Source of the DNA: Spongorhabdus nitratireducens
GTDB lineage: Bacteria; Pseudomonadota; Gammaproteobacteria; Pseudomonadales; Endozoicomonadaceae
DNA: 64,000 nucleotides
Assembly (NCBI GenBank): GCA_947387575.1
Contig: CANDOC010000005.1
Location: forward strand, 248,001-312,000
Reading direction: 5' to 3'
Shown: positions 28,900 to 38,035 of the stretch, one piece after another
How the letters are laid out: each line of letters begins with the position of its first letter
How positions within the stretch are numbered: position 1 is the stretch's first letter
Program-made: the position numbers and the translations under genes
The notes under the pieces: generated by a model
What the model saw: only the letters and a program-made list of their open reading frames with translations
Told to the model about the DNA's origin: nothing
Database searches by the model: none

Positions 28900-29103
28900 C
28901 TTTTTATCAGCTACTTTTAACAAGTGGCTTTTTCAGTTTTGATGGGTTGCGAGCCAGGTTTTTGCCCGTCATTACTTCCAAAAACAGACCCATGTTCCTG
29001 GTACATGGCTGAGGTTGTGTGGATTCCCCAATCAGTTTCACTTTATATACACAGAGTGAAGCCGCCGGGATGACATGCCGCCGATAAAGATGCAGGAAAG
29101 ACA

Positions 29104-30777
29104 ATGAGCGAAAGCTTTGCTGAACTCTTTGAAGAGAGCCTGAAAGGGCTGGAAATGCAGAACGGTTCCATCATTACTGGTACCGTTGTTGACATCGATA
29201 AGGACTGGGTCACCATCGACACCGGTCTGAAGTCTGAAGGTGTTGTTCCGGCTGAACAGTTCCTGGACGAGAACGGCGAACTGTCCGTTAACGTTGGTGA
29301 CGAAGTACAGGTTGCTCTGGACGCCGTTGAAGACGGCTTTGGTGAAACTCGCGTATCCCGCGAAAAAGCCAAGCGTATGGAAGCCTGGAAAGAACTGGAA
29401 AAGTCTTTCTCCGACGAAGAAATCGTCAAGGGCATCATCAGCGGCAAGGTCAAGGGTGGCTTTACCGTCGACATCAAGAACATCCGTGCGTTCCTGCCGG
29501 GTTCTCTGGTCGACGTTCGTCCGGTGCGCGATACCGTTCACCTGGAAGGCAAAGAGCTGGACTTCAAGGTTATCAAGCTGGACCAGAAGCGCAACAACGT
29601 TGTTGTTTCCCGTCGTGCTGTCCTGGAAGCCGAAAACAGTGCAGAGCGCGAGCAGCTGCTGAGCTCCCTGCAGGAAGGCCTGGAAGTCAAGGGTATCGTC
29701 AAGAACCTGACCGACTACGGTGCGTTCGTAGACCTGGGCGGTGTAGACGGCCTGCTGCACATCACCGACATGGCTTGGAAGCGTATCAAGCATCCGAGCG
29801 AAATCGTGAATGTTGGCGACGAAATCAACGTCAAGGTTCTGAAGTTCGACCGTGATCGCAACCGCGTATCCCTGGGTCTGAAGCAACTGGGTGAAGATCC
29901 GTGGATCGCCATCAAGCAGCGCTTCCCGGAAGGTACCCGTGTATCCGGCCGTGTAACCAACCTGACCGACTACGGCTGCTTCGTTGAGTTGGAAGAAGGT
30001 GTTGAAGGTCTGGTTCACGTATCCGAAATGGACTGGACCAACAAGAACATCCACCCGAGCAAAGTTGTTTCCATGGGTGATGAGGTTGAAGTTCAGGTTC
30101 TGGATATCGACGAAGAGCGTCGTCGTATCTCCCTGGGTATCAAGCAGTGCAAGGCTAACCCTTGGGAAGAGTTTGCCAGCACCTGCAACAAGGGTGACCA
30201 CGTTTCCGGTAAGATCAAGTCTATCACTGACTTCGGTATCTTCATCGGTCTGGAAGGCAACATCGACGGCCTGGTTCACCTGTCTGACATCTCCTGGAAC
30301 GAGACCGGCGAAGAAGCCGTTCGCAAGTTCAAGAAGGGTGAAGACGTTGAAGCTGTAATCCTGGCGATCGATCCTGAGCGTGAGCGCATCTCCCTGGGCA
30401 TCAAGCAGATGGAACAAGATCCGTTTGCCTCTTTCGCTGACATGAACCAGAAAGGCGACATCGTCACTGGTACTGTTAAGGAAGTAAGTGCCAAGGAAGC
30501 TCTGATCGAGCTGGCTGAAGAAGTGATCGGCCGCCTGAAGGCTACCGACATCAGCCGTGATCGCGTTGAAGACGCGACCAACGTCCTGAAAGAAGGCGAC
30601 AGCGTTGAAGCCAAGATTGTCAGCATCGATCGCAAGAGCCGCGTAATCGGTCTGTCCATTAAGGCTAAGGACGAAGTCGAAGAGAAGGCAGCGATGAAGG
30701 AACTGCGCAAGCAGGAAGTTGAGACCGCTGGTCCGACTACCATCGGTGACCTGATCAAGGCGCAAATGGACAAGTAA
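29104..30777 (+). CDS. rpsA: 30S ribosomal protein S1
   Basis: A 557-residue S1 with six S1/OB domains. Repeats are visible as [88 protein letters not shown] and [18 protein letters not shown]. It binds mRNA and helps initiation. A clear AGGAAAG precedes the ATG. Codon use is strongly biased (CGT, CTG, GAA, AAG), as expected for a highly expressed gene. The usual next gene, ihfB, is not here: a terminator and then effector and T3SS genes follow. Confidence 0.98.
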   Translation: MSESFAELFEESLKGLEMQNGSIITGTVVDIDKDWVTIDTGLKSEGVVPAEQFLDENGELSVNVGDEVQVALDAVEDGFGETRVSREKAKRMEAWKELEKSFSDEEIVKGIISGKVKGGFTVDIKNIRAFLPGSLVDVRPVRDTVHLEGKELDFKVIKLDQKRNNVVVSRRAVLEAENSAEREQLLSSLQEGLEVKGIVKNLTDYGAFVDLGGVDGLLHITDMAWKRIKHPSEIVNVGDEINVKVLKFDRDRNRVSLGLKQLGEDPWIAIKQRFPEGTRVSGRVTNLTDYGCFVELEEGVEGLVHVSEMDWTNKNIHPSKVVSMGDEVEVQVLDIDEERRRISLGIKQCKANPWEEFASTCNKGDHVSGKIKSITDFGIFIGLEGNIDGLVHLSDISWNETGEEAVRKFKKGEDVEAVILAIDPERERISLGIKQMEQDPFASFADMNQKGDIVTGTVKEVSAKEALIELAEEVIGRLKATDISRDRVEDATNVLKEGDSVEAKIVSIDRKSRVIGLSIKAKDEVEEKAAMKELRKQEVETAGPTTIGDLIKAQMDK

Positions 30778-30810
30778 GCAGCTATTTATAGCGAACGCTG
30801 AATTGTTCTG

Positions 30811-30843
30811 AAAAAGGGCGGTCATTATGACCGCCCTTTTTTT
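30811..30843 (+). terminator. Strong Rho-independent terminator after rpsA
   Basis: A 14-bp stem, AAAAAGGGCGGTCA (30811-30824), loop TTA, and TGACCGCCCTTTTT, with more T's after it. It marks the boundary between the housekeeping run and the effector/T3SS segment. Confidence 0.95.
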
Positions 30844-30929
30844 ATGAATAAAAATACCCGGAATTGTTTTCTGCCTTTAATCCTGTTTCTATATTAAAGA
30901 TATAAAAATTGCGACAGGGATTGTTGGCA

Positions 30930-32873
30930 ATGGGTGATTCTCCGAGGATAGGTGGCTCCAGCCATAATGTTAATCAAACAGAGCTCCAGCCTCTCCAGCA
31001 AGAAGAGCTTCAAGAAGGTGTCAGACATGATGAAGGAAGTTTCAGGCATCGTATTGTCAAAAGAATAAAAAAAGCCATTGTATCCCCGATCCGAACTGCC
31101 ATTCATCAAGCCCGATACCATCCTAAAGGCACGGTCCCTCGTCCGCCACTCAACCGCCCAATAGAATCTCGAGATATCCAGCATTTAACCGAATCGCGTC
31201 AATTACTTAGTGAGCAAAAAGTCTTTGATGACGCAGAGGGACATACACTGGCAAAACTGTTTACCCTTGAAGAACGTCACTATGACTCTGCATTAAGAGT
31301 GCTTGAGCTTTGGAAAGATACTCAGGCGGGAGGATATTCGGATAAAAAGATCCTGAATCTTGAGCAGCAGCTGAAAAATGAAAAAAAACTCCAGCGGGAG
31401 CAGCTGCTATTAAAGGGGGAGCAGGGCGCTTCTAAGCCAGATATCAAACATGCTAAAAAACTGGGTGAGAATCTCCGTTCCAGACTAGCGAGCGCCGGGA
31501 TTCCAGAAACTGTAGTTGACTCAAACTATAAATATCAACTCAATAAAAAACTTAATGAGCGCGAGTGGAAAGTCCTGCATAAAGTGCATGACACAAATGC
31601 GGGACGCCTTGAACATAGACAAGTCCCCGCAGCCAAAATGCAGCTGCAGGGAGTTGATGGGGCGCAAGGGGGGCGTGATATTCATGAAGAATCTTACGAC
31701 GGACTGGGTGGGATAAGCTCACAGACAACAGATTCAAGGGTACATGCGGTTGATTTATGGACCTCCTCATTTAAAACACCAAAAGGTAAATTTAATTACA
31801 ATGGGGTTCGGCATGGTATTCACTCGGCATTTGGTATTAAAGATGCCGCAACAAGGAAAGAGGCAAATATAAACCGGGCTAAAGAGTCGTTGGTTGCTGC
31901 CTTGACATTAAAACCGGAGTTACTTGGAAAAGCGCTTGCCAATCCTCAGCAATCTATACAACTTGATCTGACTTCCACTTCGTTGGTGACACCTGATGCC
32001 ATCAGAAAAGGAGCCAAGAGTGAAGCCAAAATGCTGAAAGAACAGATGGAGGCGTTTGATCAGCTGTCGTCTCAGCGGCCATTGAAATTAACAGTGGTTG
32101 ATCAGAATGGCAAAGCAACAACAATAAGGGTAAATTTTCGCATGGCAACCTTTAATTTTGGTGTAAATAAAGGAGCCCAGAAAAAATACCTTACCCCTTT
32201 TGTGGGCGGCTGGAAAACATCAGACAAGTATAACAAGCAGGGCTTAACCAATCTGCTGGGTAGTACCAAACCGGGTGAGATAAAAGGTATTGTTGGAGAT
32301 TATCTAGCCAAACAGCAAGCGCAAATTAATGAGCTGACTGCAGAGTATGCCGATGACAAGGTTCCTATTGAGAAAAAAGCTGAAATCAGTGCAAAGATTG
32401 GCGACATGCTGAATCAGAGGCGTGTAGTAGAGCAACTTGCAGCCCAGACTCGTTCTATTTTCAATAGCAAGGCTCATCATAGTGAAGGACATGACACATA
32501 TAAGATGCCTGCCCGTATTCTGCTACTAACAAGCCTGATAGAAGGCGTTCCCTTATCAAACTGCAAGAGTGGTAAAGACCGTACCGGAATGCTTGATGCT
32601 GAAGTTAAATTGCTGGCAACGATGACAGAGCGTGATGGTAAGGTGCCTGAGCCTGGTGCACGGTTATCTCCTGAAGATGCAGCCCTGTTCAGGGAAATCC
32701 TGATTCACAGTCAAAACCTCAAGATACAGGAATATAATACGGGGGCTGAAGGGTACAAGACTGAGGGTATCGATTCTATTGATGAGCACATCGGTAAAGA
32801 ATATCTCAGTAAAGAAGAGTTCAAGGCATATCGAGCTCGAGTCAGAGGACTATCAGGCGCTGTACAGGCTTGA
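30930..32873 (+). CDS. SopB/IpgD-family phosphoinositide phosphatase, predicted T3SS effector
   Basis: About 647 residues. The C-terminal half has both phosphatase motifs of SopB/IpgD: FNFGVNKG near residue 408 and the Cys-phosphatase loop NCKSGKDRTGMLDAE (Cys at about 545). Salmonella SopB and Shigella IpgD, injected by T3SS, hydrolyse host phosphoinositides such as PI(4,5)P2. The N-terminal 300 residues are polar, rich in Lys, Gln and Arg, lack a signal peptide, and probably hold the secretion signal and chaperone-binding part. A TTG at 30909 in frame gives seven more residues; ATG 30930 has AGGGA upstream. The gene is visibly more AT-rich than rpsA or gyrA and ends seven bases before sctU, facing it. 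This fits a horizontally acquired effector. Confidence 0.88.
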   Translation: MGDSPRIGGSSHNVNQTELQPLQQEELQEGVRHDEGSFRHRIVKRIKKAIVSPIRTAIHQARYHPKGTVPRPPLNRPIESRDIQHLTESRQLLSEQKVFDDAEGHTLAKLFTLEERHYDSALRVLELWKDTQAGGYSDKKILNLEQQLKNEKKLQREQLLLKGEQGASKPDIKHAKKLGENLRSRLASAGIPETVVDSNYKYQLNKKLNEREWKVLHKVHDTNAGRLEHRQVPAAKMQLQGVDGAQGGRDIHEESYDGLGGISSQTTDSRVHAVDLWTSSFKTPKGKFNYNGVRHGIHSAFGIKDAATRKEANINRAKESLVAALTLKPELLGKALANPQQSIQLDLTSTSLVTPDAIRKGAKSEAKMLKEQMEAFDQLSSQRPLKLTVVDQNGKATTIRVNFRMATFNFGVNKGAQKKYLTPFVGGWKTSDKYNKQGLTNLLGSTKPGEIKGIVGDYLAKQQAQINELTAEYADDKVPIEKKAEISAKIGDMLNQRRVVEQLAAQTRSIFNSKAHHSEGHDTYKMPARILLLTSLIEGVPLSNCKSGKDRTGMLDAEVKLLATMTERDGKVPEPGARLSPEDAALFREILIHSQNLKIQEYNTGAEGYKTEGIDSIDEHIGKEYLSKEEFKAYRARVRGLSGAVQA

Positions 32874-32880
32874 GAGGTTT

Positions 32881-33933
32881 CTAGTCTTCAGGTGTGTTCT
32901 GGTCTTTCAGCTCTTGAACCCACCTGAACACCTCTGCCACAGGCTCAATCAGATCTGCCGGAATATAGGATGCCAGTTCTGCATGAGCCATCAGGTTACG
33001 AGCCAGTGGTACATTTTCCATAACCGGAATATCGTACTTCTTGGCGATTGCGAGGATATATTTAGCATTGGTATTCGTTCCCTTGGCCATTACGATCGGT
33101 AGAGGGGTTTTACCTTTTTTATAGTGCAGGCCAATGGCGATTCGGGTCGGGTTTTTTATGACAACATCTGATTTTTTGACATCATCAGTGGAGTTAATCA
33201 TCTCCTGATGAATCTGCTTCCTCTTACCCTTAATTTCCTGGTTACCTTCAGATTCTTTGTGCTCGCGTTTTACCTCATCCTTGCTCATCTTGTTTTGTTT
33301 GGTGAACTGTTGTTTTTCAAACATGAAATCAGCAACGGCAATAATGACAAAGGCGATCATGGCGTACATCAGCAATTTTTTCATAAGTACGCCGACAACA
33401 GGAAGAATGCAACTTGAGCCGCAATAAGGCAGATTGATCAGATCGCCAATACTGCCATGGATTACGTAATAGACAACAACGGATAGAAGGGCAATTTTTA
33501 GAATTGACTTAAGAAACTCAACCAGGTTTTTGATCGCAAAGATTTTCTTTACACCAGCAACCGGGCTGATTTTTTTGATATCCGGTTTGATCGACTCAAA
33601 AGCAATCAGAAAACCAAACTGCATTACATTACCAATGATCGCTGAAAACATGGCAACAACAACCAGCGGTAAAATCAGTGTCAGGGCCTGTTCGAGAATA
33701 CCTTCAACCACAAGCTCAAGTGCCTCAAGAAACTCTTCGTTATAAACGCTGGGTGGTAGCAGCAACATTTCTTTGATGGCATTCATGTAGGTGTCGCTCA
33801 TGGCCCAGAGCAGGCCCAGGACAGCAACCATACCTACGGTACCCGATACTTCCTTGCTTTTGGCGACCTGACCTTTTTTTCGTGCATCTCGCAGTTTTTT
33901 CGGGGTGGGTTCTTCGGTCTTTTCACCGCTCAT
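32881..33933 (-). CDS. sctU: SctU, T3SS export-apparatus switch protein with NPTR in place of NPTH
   Basis: A 350-residue FlhB/YscU-family protein. It starts MSGEKTEEPTPKKLRDARKKGQVAKSKEV, has four membrane segments between about residues 30 and 205, and then a cytoplasmic domain. The autocleavage site, NPTH in almost all members, reads N261-P262-T263-R264 in VVIKNPTRIAIGLHYKKG; the downstream PLPIVMAKG block is normal. Cleavage happens between Asn and Pro, so it may still occur, but the His to Arg change could alter rate or switching. Last gene of the sctN-U operon; 15 bp separate it from sctT. No terminator is visible before the convergent effector gene. Confidence 0.95.
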   Translation of the reverse strand: MSGEKTEEPTPKKLRDARKKGQVAKSKEVSGTVGMVAVLGLLWAMSDTYMNAIKEMLLLPPSVYNEEFLEALELVVEGILEQALTLILPLVVVAMFSAIIGNVMQFGFLIAFESIKPDIKKISPVAGVKKIFAIKNLVEFLKSILKIALLSVVVYYVIHGSIGDLINLPYCGSSCILPVVGVLMKKLLMYAMIAFVIIAVADFMFEKQQFTKQNKMSKDEVKREHKESEGNQEIKGKRKQIHQEMINSTDDVKKSDVVIKNPTRIAIGLHYKKGKTPLPIVMAKGTNTNAKYILAIAKKYDIPVMENVPLARNLMAHAELASYIPADLIEPVAEVFRWVQELKDQNTPED

Positions 33934-33948
33934 GATCTCTTCCCCCGG

Positions 33949-34755
33949 TTACTGGAACAGGACTTTCAGTTGATCGAAAATACTGCCAAGACTGCGGGTC
34001 TGATGGCCTTTGGCCAGCACCATCAGGGATGATACATAAACCACCAGTACAGCGGCGGCCACGCCACTCTTGATCGGCATGGCCAGTACAAACACGTTTA
34101 ACTGGGGGGCAGAGCGGCTGATCAGGGCAACGCCAAATTCGGTGATAAACATACTGATAGCGACCGGAGCCGCCAGCCACATGGCAATAGTAATCAGCAG
34201 GTCAAACTGGGTCAGGATAAACAGGGTACCACTGCTTTCCATTGATGGGTAAAACGAAAACACCGGCCACATGGCATAGCTTTTAAATAGATGTTCCAGC
34301 AATAACAGAAACAGCCCGCTCAAAATAAAAATGGTATTGAACGTCTGGGAGAAAAGCAGGCCCATCGGCGATGTTTCCGAACCAGACATCGGGTTCATGG
34401 TACTGGCCATGGAAGCACCCCGCTGGTTATCAATAAAGAAACCACAGGCTTCCAGCGCCCAGAAGGGAATGGCAATACAGAAACCAATGATCATTCCAAT
34501 CATGGTTTCCTTCATCACAATGGCAAAATACATCCAGGCATCAAGATCGACTTCAGGTTTGCCGGCCTTGATGACTGGCAGAACGCAGAGTACCAATGCA
34601 GCAGCAACACCATTGCGGTTCATGGTGCCGCCCATAATCTTGCTGTTAAGAACCGGTACAAAAGCAAACAGGGCAAGGATGCGTGGCAGCCCCATGGAGT
34701 AGGCCGTCGTCCAGTCCTTCATCTGGACGACCATTTCAGCCGGAGGATCAAACAC
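33949..34755 (-). CDS. sctT: SctT, T3SS export-apparatus membrane protein
   Basis: A 268-residue FliR/YscT-family membrane protein with at least six hydrophobic spans. MGLPRILALFAFVPVLNSKIMGG and NQRGASMASTMNPMSGSETSPMG (split across the window at residues about 110-135) are typical of SpaR/YscT. It forms the export gate complex with SctR and SctS. The start is GTG at 34755, two bases after the sctS stop; ATG codons further in have no better ribosome-binding site. Confidence 0.94.
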   Translation of the reverse strand: MFDPPAEMVVQMKDWTTAYSMGLPRILALFAFVPVLNSKIMGGTMNRNGVAAALVLCVLPVIKAGKPEVDLDAWMYFAIVMKETMIGMIIGFCIAIPFWALEACGFFIDNQRGASMASTMNPMSGSETSPMGLLFSQTFNTIFILSGLFLLLLEHLFKSYAMWPVFSFYPSMESSGTLFILTQFDLLITIAMWLAAPVAISMFITEFGVALISRSAPQLNVFVLAMPIKSGVAAAVLVVYVSSLMVLAKGHQTRSLGSIFDQLKVLFQ

Positions 34756-34757
34756 GG

Positions 34758-35024
34758 TTACTGGATCTCGGGGATCATATCGTACAGCCTGACCGAAAAG
34801 TTATAGATCTCAATCCCCAGCCAGCGCGCAGTAGCAAAGATGCTGATAATTACTGCAATCAGCTTGAAGGCGAAAGGCAGGGTTTGCTCCTGAATCTGGG
34901 TCAGTGCCTGCAGCAAACTCACCAGCAGGCCAACACCGGCGGCGGCAATAATGGGTGGCATGGACAGGATCAGGACCAGCAGCAAAGCATGTCCGGCCAG
35001 CGTCAGAACGTCTGTTTCAAACAT
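34758..35024 (-). CDS. sctS: SctS, T3SS export-apparatus small membrane protein
   Basis: An 88-residue FliQ/YscS-family protein with two hydrophobic helices (LLLVLILSMPPIIAAAGVGLLVSLLQAL and FKLIAVIISIFATARWLG) and the conserved TQIQEQTLPFAFK loop. A very strong AAGGAGG lies six bases before the ATG. It is part of the SctRST gate. Confidence 0.95.
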   Translation of the reverse strand: MFETDVLTLAGHALLLVLILSMPPIIAAAGVGLLVSLLQALTQIQEQTLPFAFKLIAVIISIFATARWLGIEIYNFSVRLYDMIPEIQ

Positions 35025-35044
35025 ACACCGCCTCCTTGCAGTGG

Positions 35045-35698
35045 TCAGTAGTAACTCAATACCAGTGAGTGAATCAGTCGGGTCCAGCCATTCAGCAGCA
35101 CAAACAGCAGCAGCTTGAAGGGCAGTGATATGGTCATGGGCGACACCATCATCATACCCATGGCCAACAGAATATTTGAGATAATCAAATCGATAACAAT
35201 AAACGGCAGATAGAGCAGGAACCCGATCTGGAAAGCGCGCGTCAGCTCGGTAATACAGAATGCCGGCAGCAGGATCAGCATGCTGTCACCGGTTAGCTCT
35301 CCCTGATACTTTTTGGGCCACAGGGTGCGGGCGGATTTCAAAAAGAAATTACGCTGTGCAGCGCTGGTATGCTTGATCAGGAACTGGCGATACGGAACAG
35401 AAGCATCATCAAAGGCTTCTACCCAGGACATGTCATTAAAGCTGAACTCCCGGTCTTTCAGGTCTTCGTAGGCATCAAAACCAATGGGTGCCATGATGTA
35501 GAGGGTCAGGATAATAGCCAGTGCATTCAGGGCCATGTTGGGTGGTACCTGCTGCAGACCGGTCGCATTTCGCAGGATATTGAACACTACCACCAGCTTG
35601 AGGTAGGACGTCCCCATAATGGCGATAAACGGCACCAGCGATAATGCTGCCAGCGGCAGCATTAAATAAAAGGGACTGGTAAGTGAATTCAGATCCAT
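35045..35698 (-). CDS. sctR: SctR, T3SS export-apparatus membrane protein
   Basis: A 217-residue FliP/YscR-family protein. It has TSYLKLVVVFNILRNATGLQQVPPNMALNALAIILT (residues about 30-65), a polar middle domain, and the C-terminal pair FQIGFLLYLPFIVIDLIISNILLAMGMMMVSP and LPFKLLLFVLLNGW, which are family signatures. No FliO homologue is adjacent, which is another sign that this is the virulence-type and not the flagellar system. Confidence 0.96.
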   Translation of the reverse strand: MDLNSLTSPFYLMLPLAALSLVPFIAIMGTSYLKLVVVFNILRNATGLQQVPPNMALNALAIILTLYIMAPIGFDAYEDLKDREFSFNDMSWVEAFDDASVPYRQFLIKHTSAAQRNFFLKSARTLWPKKYQGELTGDSMLILLPAFCITELTRAFQIGFLLYLPFIVIDLIISNILLAMGMMMVSPMTISLPFKLLLFVLLNGWTRLIHSLVLSYY

Positions 35699-35786
35699 GA
35701 ATTGCCTGCCTGTCTGCCGGGGAACGTCCTTTTACTGCAGGCCCCTGTTATCCTTGCTTCGGTTACCTTTGAGTACTCATAGTTGC

Positions 35787-36848
35787 CTATGAGCGCATGC
35801 GGGTAATCCTGGCGCCGATATGGCGGTTCACCTGAACCAGTTCACACTCGGCAATAATTTTGCCGTTGGCCCGAATGATCACCGGGCTTTCAGCATCCCG
35901 ATCCAGCTCGAAGGTCATGCCGGGACGACAGCGTTGCAACTCGTCGAGGCTGATTTCCTTGTGCCCAATATCGAATGTCAGCTGCACCGGCAGTTCTGAC
36001 AGATTAACCGGAGCTTCTGCCGCTGACTCTTCAGCCATATGCTCCATGTCATCGACCATTTCGTGCTGTGCTTCCAGAGCCTCTTCCGGGGAGGCCATTT
36101 CTTCTGACTCTTCCATGGCGTTGTGAACCCTTTCACCCAATGTGATTGTGTTGCCGGAAAGCGAGCCATCAAACAGCAGGTGATTGGCTATCGACACTTT
36201 AACTGTTGATTCGTCCTCAAAGTCACAATGTGACATTAAAACAATATCACCGGTCCCGAGGCTTTTAAGTTCTTCACCGTTAATTGTGCTTTCACCGGCA
36301 CGACAGTAAACCGGTACGGTAATATCGGGCTGCCAGCCTGCTGCCGCTGCAGGCATCTGTTCCAGCAGTTTTTCCAGTAATGGTGTGTAGGTGAGAAAAC
36401 CGCTGGTAAAACCCTCATCGGTACGGATTTCCAGTAATACTCCGGCTTCTGCTGCATCATGGTGCTGCTGGTCAGTACCGGCATTTTGTATCGCAAACTG
36501 AATACCCAAAGTCTGGGCCAGTTGTCCAAGGGCCTGATCAAAGCTGTAACTGAGAGCAGCCAGCATCAGCTCTTCCGGCATCTTGACTGCATTCTCGGCG
36601 GTCAGTTTGCCGGGCAGAATCAGATCAAAGCACTGTTCGCTCAGACGCAGGCTCTGGGTGGTATCGTCCTGCTGAAAATCAATACGGTACTTGTAGTCAT
36701 GACTGGGGCCCGCTGGCTGCAACCGGACTTCAACATGGTGTTTACCCAGCTGCAGATCGAACGGCTCTCCATGCCGGCAGATCAGGTTGTCCAGTCTTAC
36801 CTGCTCGGTTGCCAGCCGGGGCAGGGGAAGCGAGCGGGCGGCTGCCAT
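35787..36848 (-). CDS. sctQ: SctQ, T3SS C-ring/sorting-platform protein
   Basis: A 353-residue protein with a C-terminal SPOA (FliN-like) domain: LPVQLTFDIGHKEISLDELQRCRPGMTFELDR, then VIIRANGKIIAECELVQVNRHIGARITRM. Before it lies an acidic linker rich in Glu and Met (residues about 240-280). The start overlaps the sctP stop by one base (TGATG), implying translational coupling. In other systems an internal start makes a separate C-terminal SctQ fragment. Here ATG codons at the linker (36126 and 36108 on the minus strand) are candidates, with AAAGGG about 13 bases before the first. Confidence 0.9.
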   Translation of the reverse strand: MAAARSLPLPRLATEQVRLDNLICRHGEPFDLQLGKHHVEVRLQPAGPSHDYKYRIDFQQDDTTQSLRLSEQCFDLILPGKLTAENAVKMPEELMLAALSYSFDQALGQLAQTLGIQFAIQNAGTDQQHHDAAEAGVLLEIRTDEGFTSGFLTYTPLLEKLLEQMPAAAAGWQPDITVPVYCRAGESTINGEELKSLGTGDIVLMSHCDFEDESTVKVSIANHLLFDGSLSGNTITLGERVHNAMEESEEMASPEEALEAQHEMVDDMEHMAEESAAEAPVNLSELPVQLTFDIGHKEISLDELQRCRPGMTFELDRDAESPVIIRANGKIIAECELVQVNRHIGARITRMRS

Positions 36849-37501
36849 CAGCTGTCATCCTCGTCTTCTTCGTAGTCACGCTGATCACGGGAACGGCCAT
36901 CAGGATCATCCTGATCCCGGTCATTGCTTTCCATTTGCAGATCAACTGAAACTTCACCGAACTTTTCTTTCAGGTTGCTGAGCAGTTGTTCCTGTCCAGC
37001 GCTGATCACCTGATGGGCGTCAGGGTTGTTGGTGACAATGTTGACTTTCAGCTCACCATTAACCTGTTTAACGGTGATGTCCGTACCGGGTAGAAAGTCA
37101 TTCTTGAGGGAAATTTTAACTTCGGAGGTGCCTTTGGCAGCATCGGCAGTGGTGGCAATTCTGTCGGCCAGCTGACGCATATCATTGGCCATATTCTCAC
37201 TGCCGCGAGCCTGCTGAACAGCAACCTTGCCGGGCATCATTTCACCGGGGCCTGTTTGCATCTGGCCACGGGCTTCAATGCCGACCATCTGCTCTTCCAT
37301 GCCCTGACTTTTCTTCTGCATCGCCCGCATCAATTCTTCCGGGCTTTGCTTTTTCAGCTTGGCTTCATCTTTCTTGCCGGACTTTTTACCGTCTTCTTCC
37401 ATGCGCTTGCTGAAGTCGTCACTGTCCTTCTGACTGGCTTCTTTCGGCTCATCGGGCTGATTATTCTGTTGAGGCGCACTGCTCCCGTCAATTCTGCTCA
37501 T
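36848..37501 (-). CDS. sctP: SctP-like needle-length/substrate-switch protein
   Basis: A 217-residue hydrophilic protein in the sctP position between sctO and sctQ. The N-terminal 90 residues are highly charged and look disordered. The C-terminal FLPGTDITVKQVNGELKVNIVTNNPDAHQVISAGQEQLLSNLKEKFGEVSVDL resembles the folded switch domain (T3S4) shared by YscP, SsaP and HpaP, in pieces shorter than the family signature. An Asp/Arg-rich tail ends it. Identity rests on position plus this domain; sequence in this family is poorly conserved. It overlaps sctQ by one base. Confidence 0.75.
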   Translation of the reverse strand: MSRIDGSSAPQQNNQPDEPKEASQKDSDDFSKRMEEDGKKSGKKDEAKLKKQSPEELMRAMQKKSQGMEEQMVGIEARGQMQTGPGEMMPGKVAVQQARGSENMANDMRQLADRIATTADAAKGTSEVKISLKNDFLPGTDITVKQVNGELKVNIVTNNPDAHQVISAGQEQLLSNLKEKFGEVSVDLQMESNDRDQDDPDGRSRDQRDYEEDEDDS

Positions 37502-37559
37502 TGCTGCGCTCCTTGCAGTCCCTGTATGTCACTGTCCATGTGCTAAAAATGCCCATGTG

Positions 37560-38024
37560 CTAAAAGTGATTGGGCTTGACGGTGAACTCTTCCAGTTCCA
37601 GTTCTTCAAGCCTTTCCTGTTCCTTGCGCTTCTCTTCGTCCAGCACCCGGGTAAACTCTTCAAACTTTTTGGTGGCCTGCATTGCCTTGCGATACGCTTC
37701 TTCAGCGGCGGCCAGCGTTTGCTCTGCTTTAACGACTTGTCCCTTGGCGTCATCTATCGCCTGCTCAAGCTGAAAGTCCTTTGCCCGCAGGTTGGCGACT
37801 TTTGCTTTCAGGCCACTCAGGTCGTTTTGTTTAACCTCTGTATTAATAATATTATCATATAAGCGCTGTTCTTCTTTATAGCGCCAGATTTTGTACTCTT
37901 CCAGTTCCTGTTCCCGCTTCAGTACTTCGGCCCGTGCTGCATCCAGATGATGCCGGCACTTTCTGACTTCATCCTGGGCTGACTTCTCCCGAATACGTTT
38001 TATCTTCAACAGATCATGCAGCAT
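37560..38024 (-). CDS. sctO: SctO, T3SS central stalk protein
   Basis: A 154-residue, almost entirely alpha-helical coiled-coil protein (MLHDLLKIKRIREKSAQDEVRK; long Glu/Lys/Arg-rich heptads to the end). Size, fold and position right after sctN match YscO/FliJ stalk proteins, which turn inside the SctN ATPase ring and link it to SctV. Sequence alone would not be decisive, but the operon order is. Confidence 0.82.
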   Translation of the reverse strand: MLHDLLKIKRIREKSAQDEVRKCRHHLDAARAEVLKREQELEEYKIWRYKEEQRLYDNIINTEVKQNDLSGLKAKVANLRAKDFQLEQAIDDAKGQVVKAEQTLAAAEEAYRKAMQATKKFEEFTRVLDEEKRKEQERLEELELEEFTVKPNHF

Positions 38025-38035
38025 AACTCAGTCCG

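Noticed and set aside
29038-30825. 595-codon open frame opposite rpsA
   Set aside because: It is an antisense shadow of the strongly biased rpsA codons.
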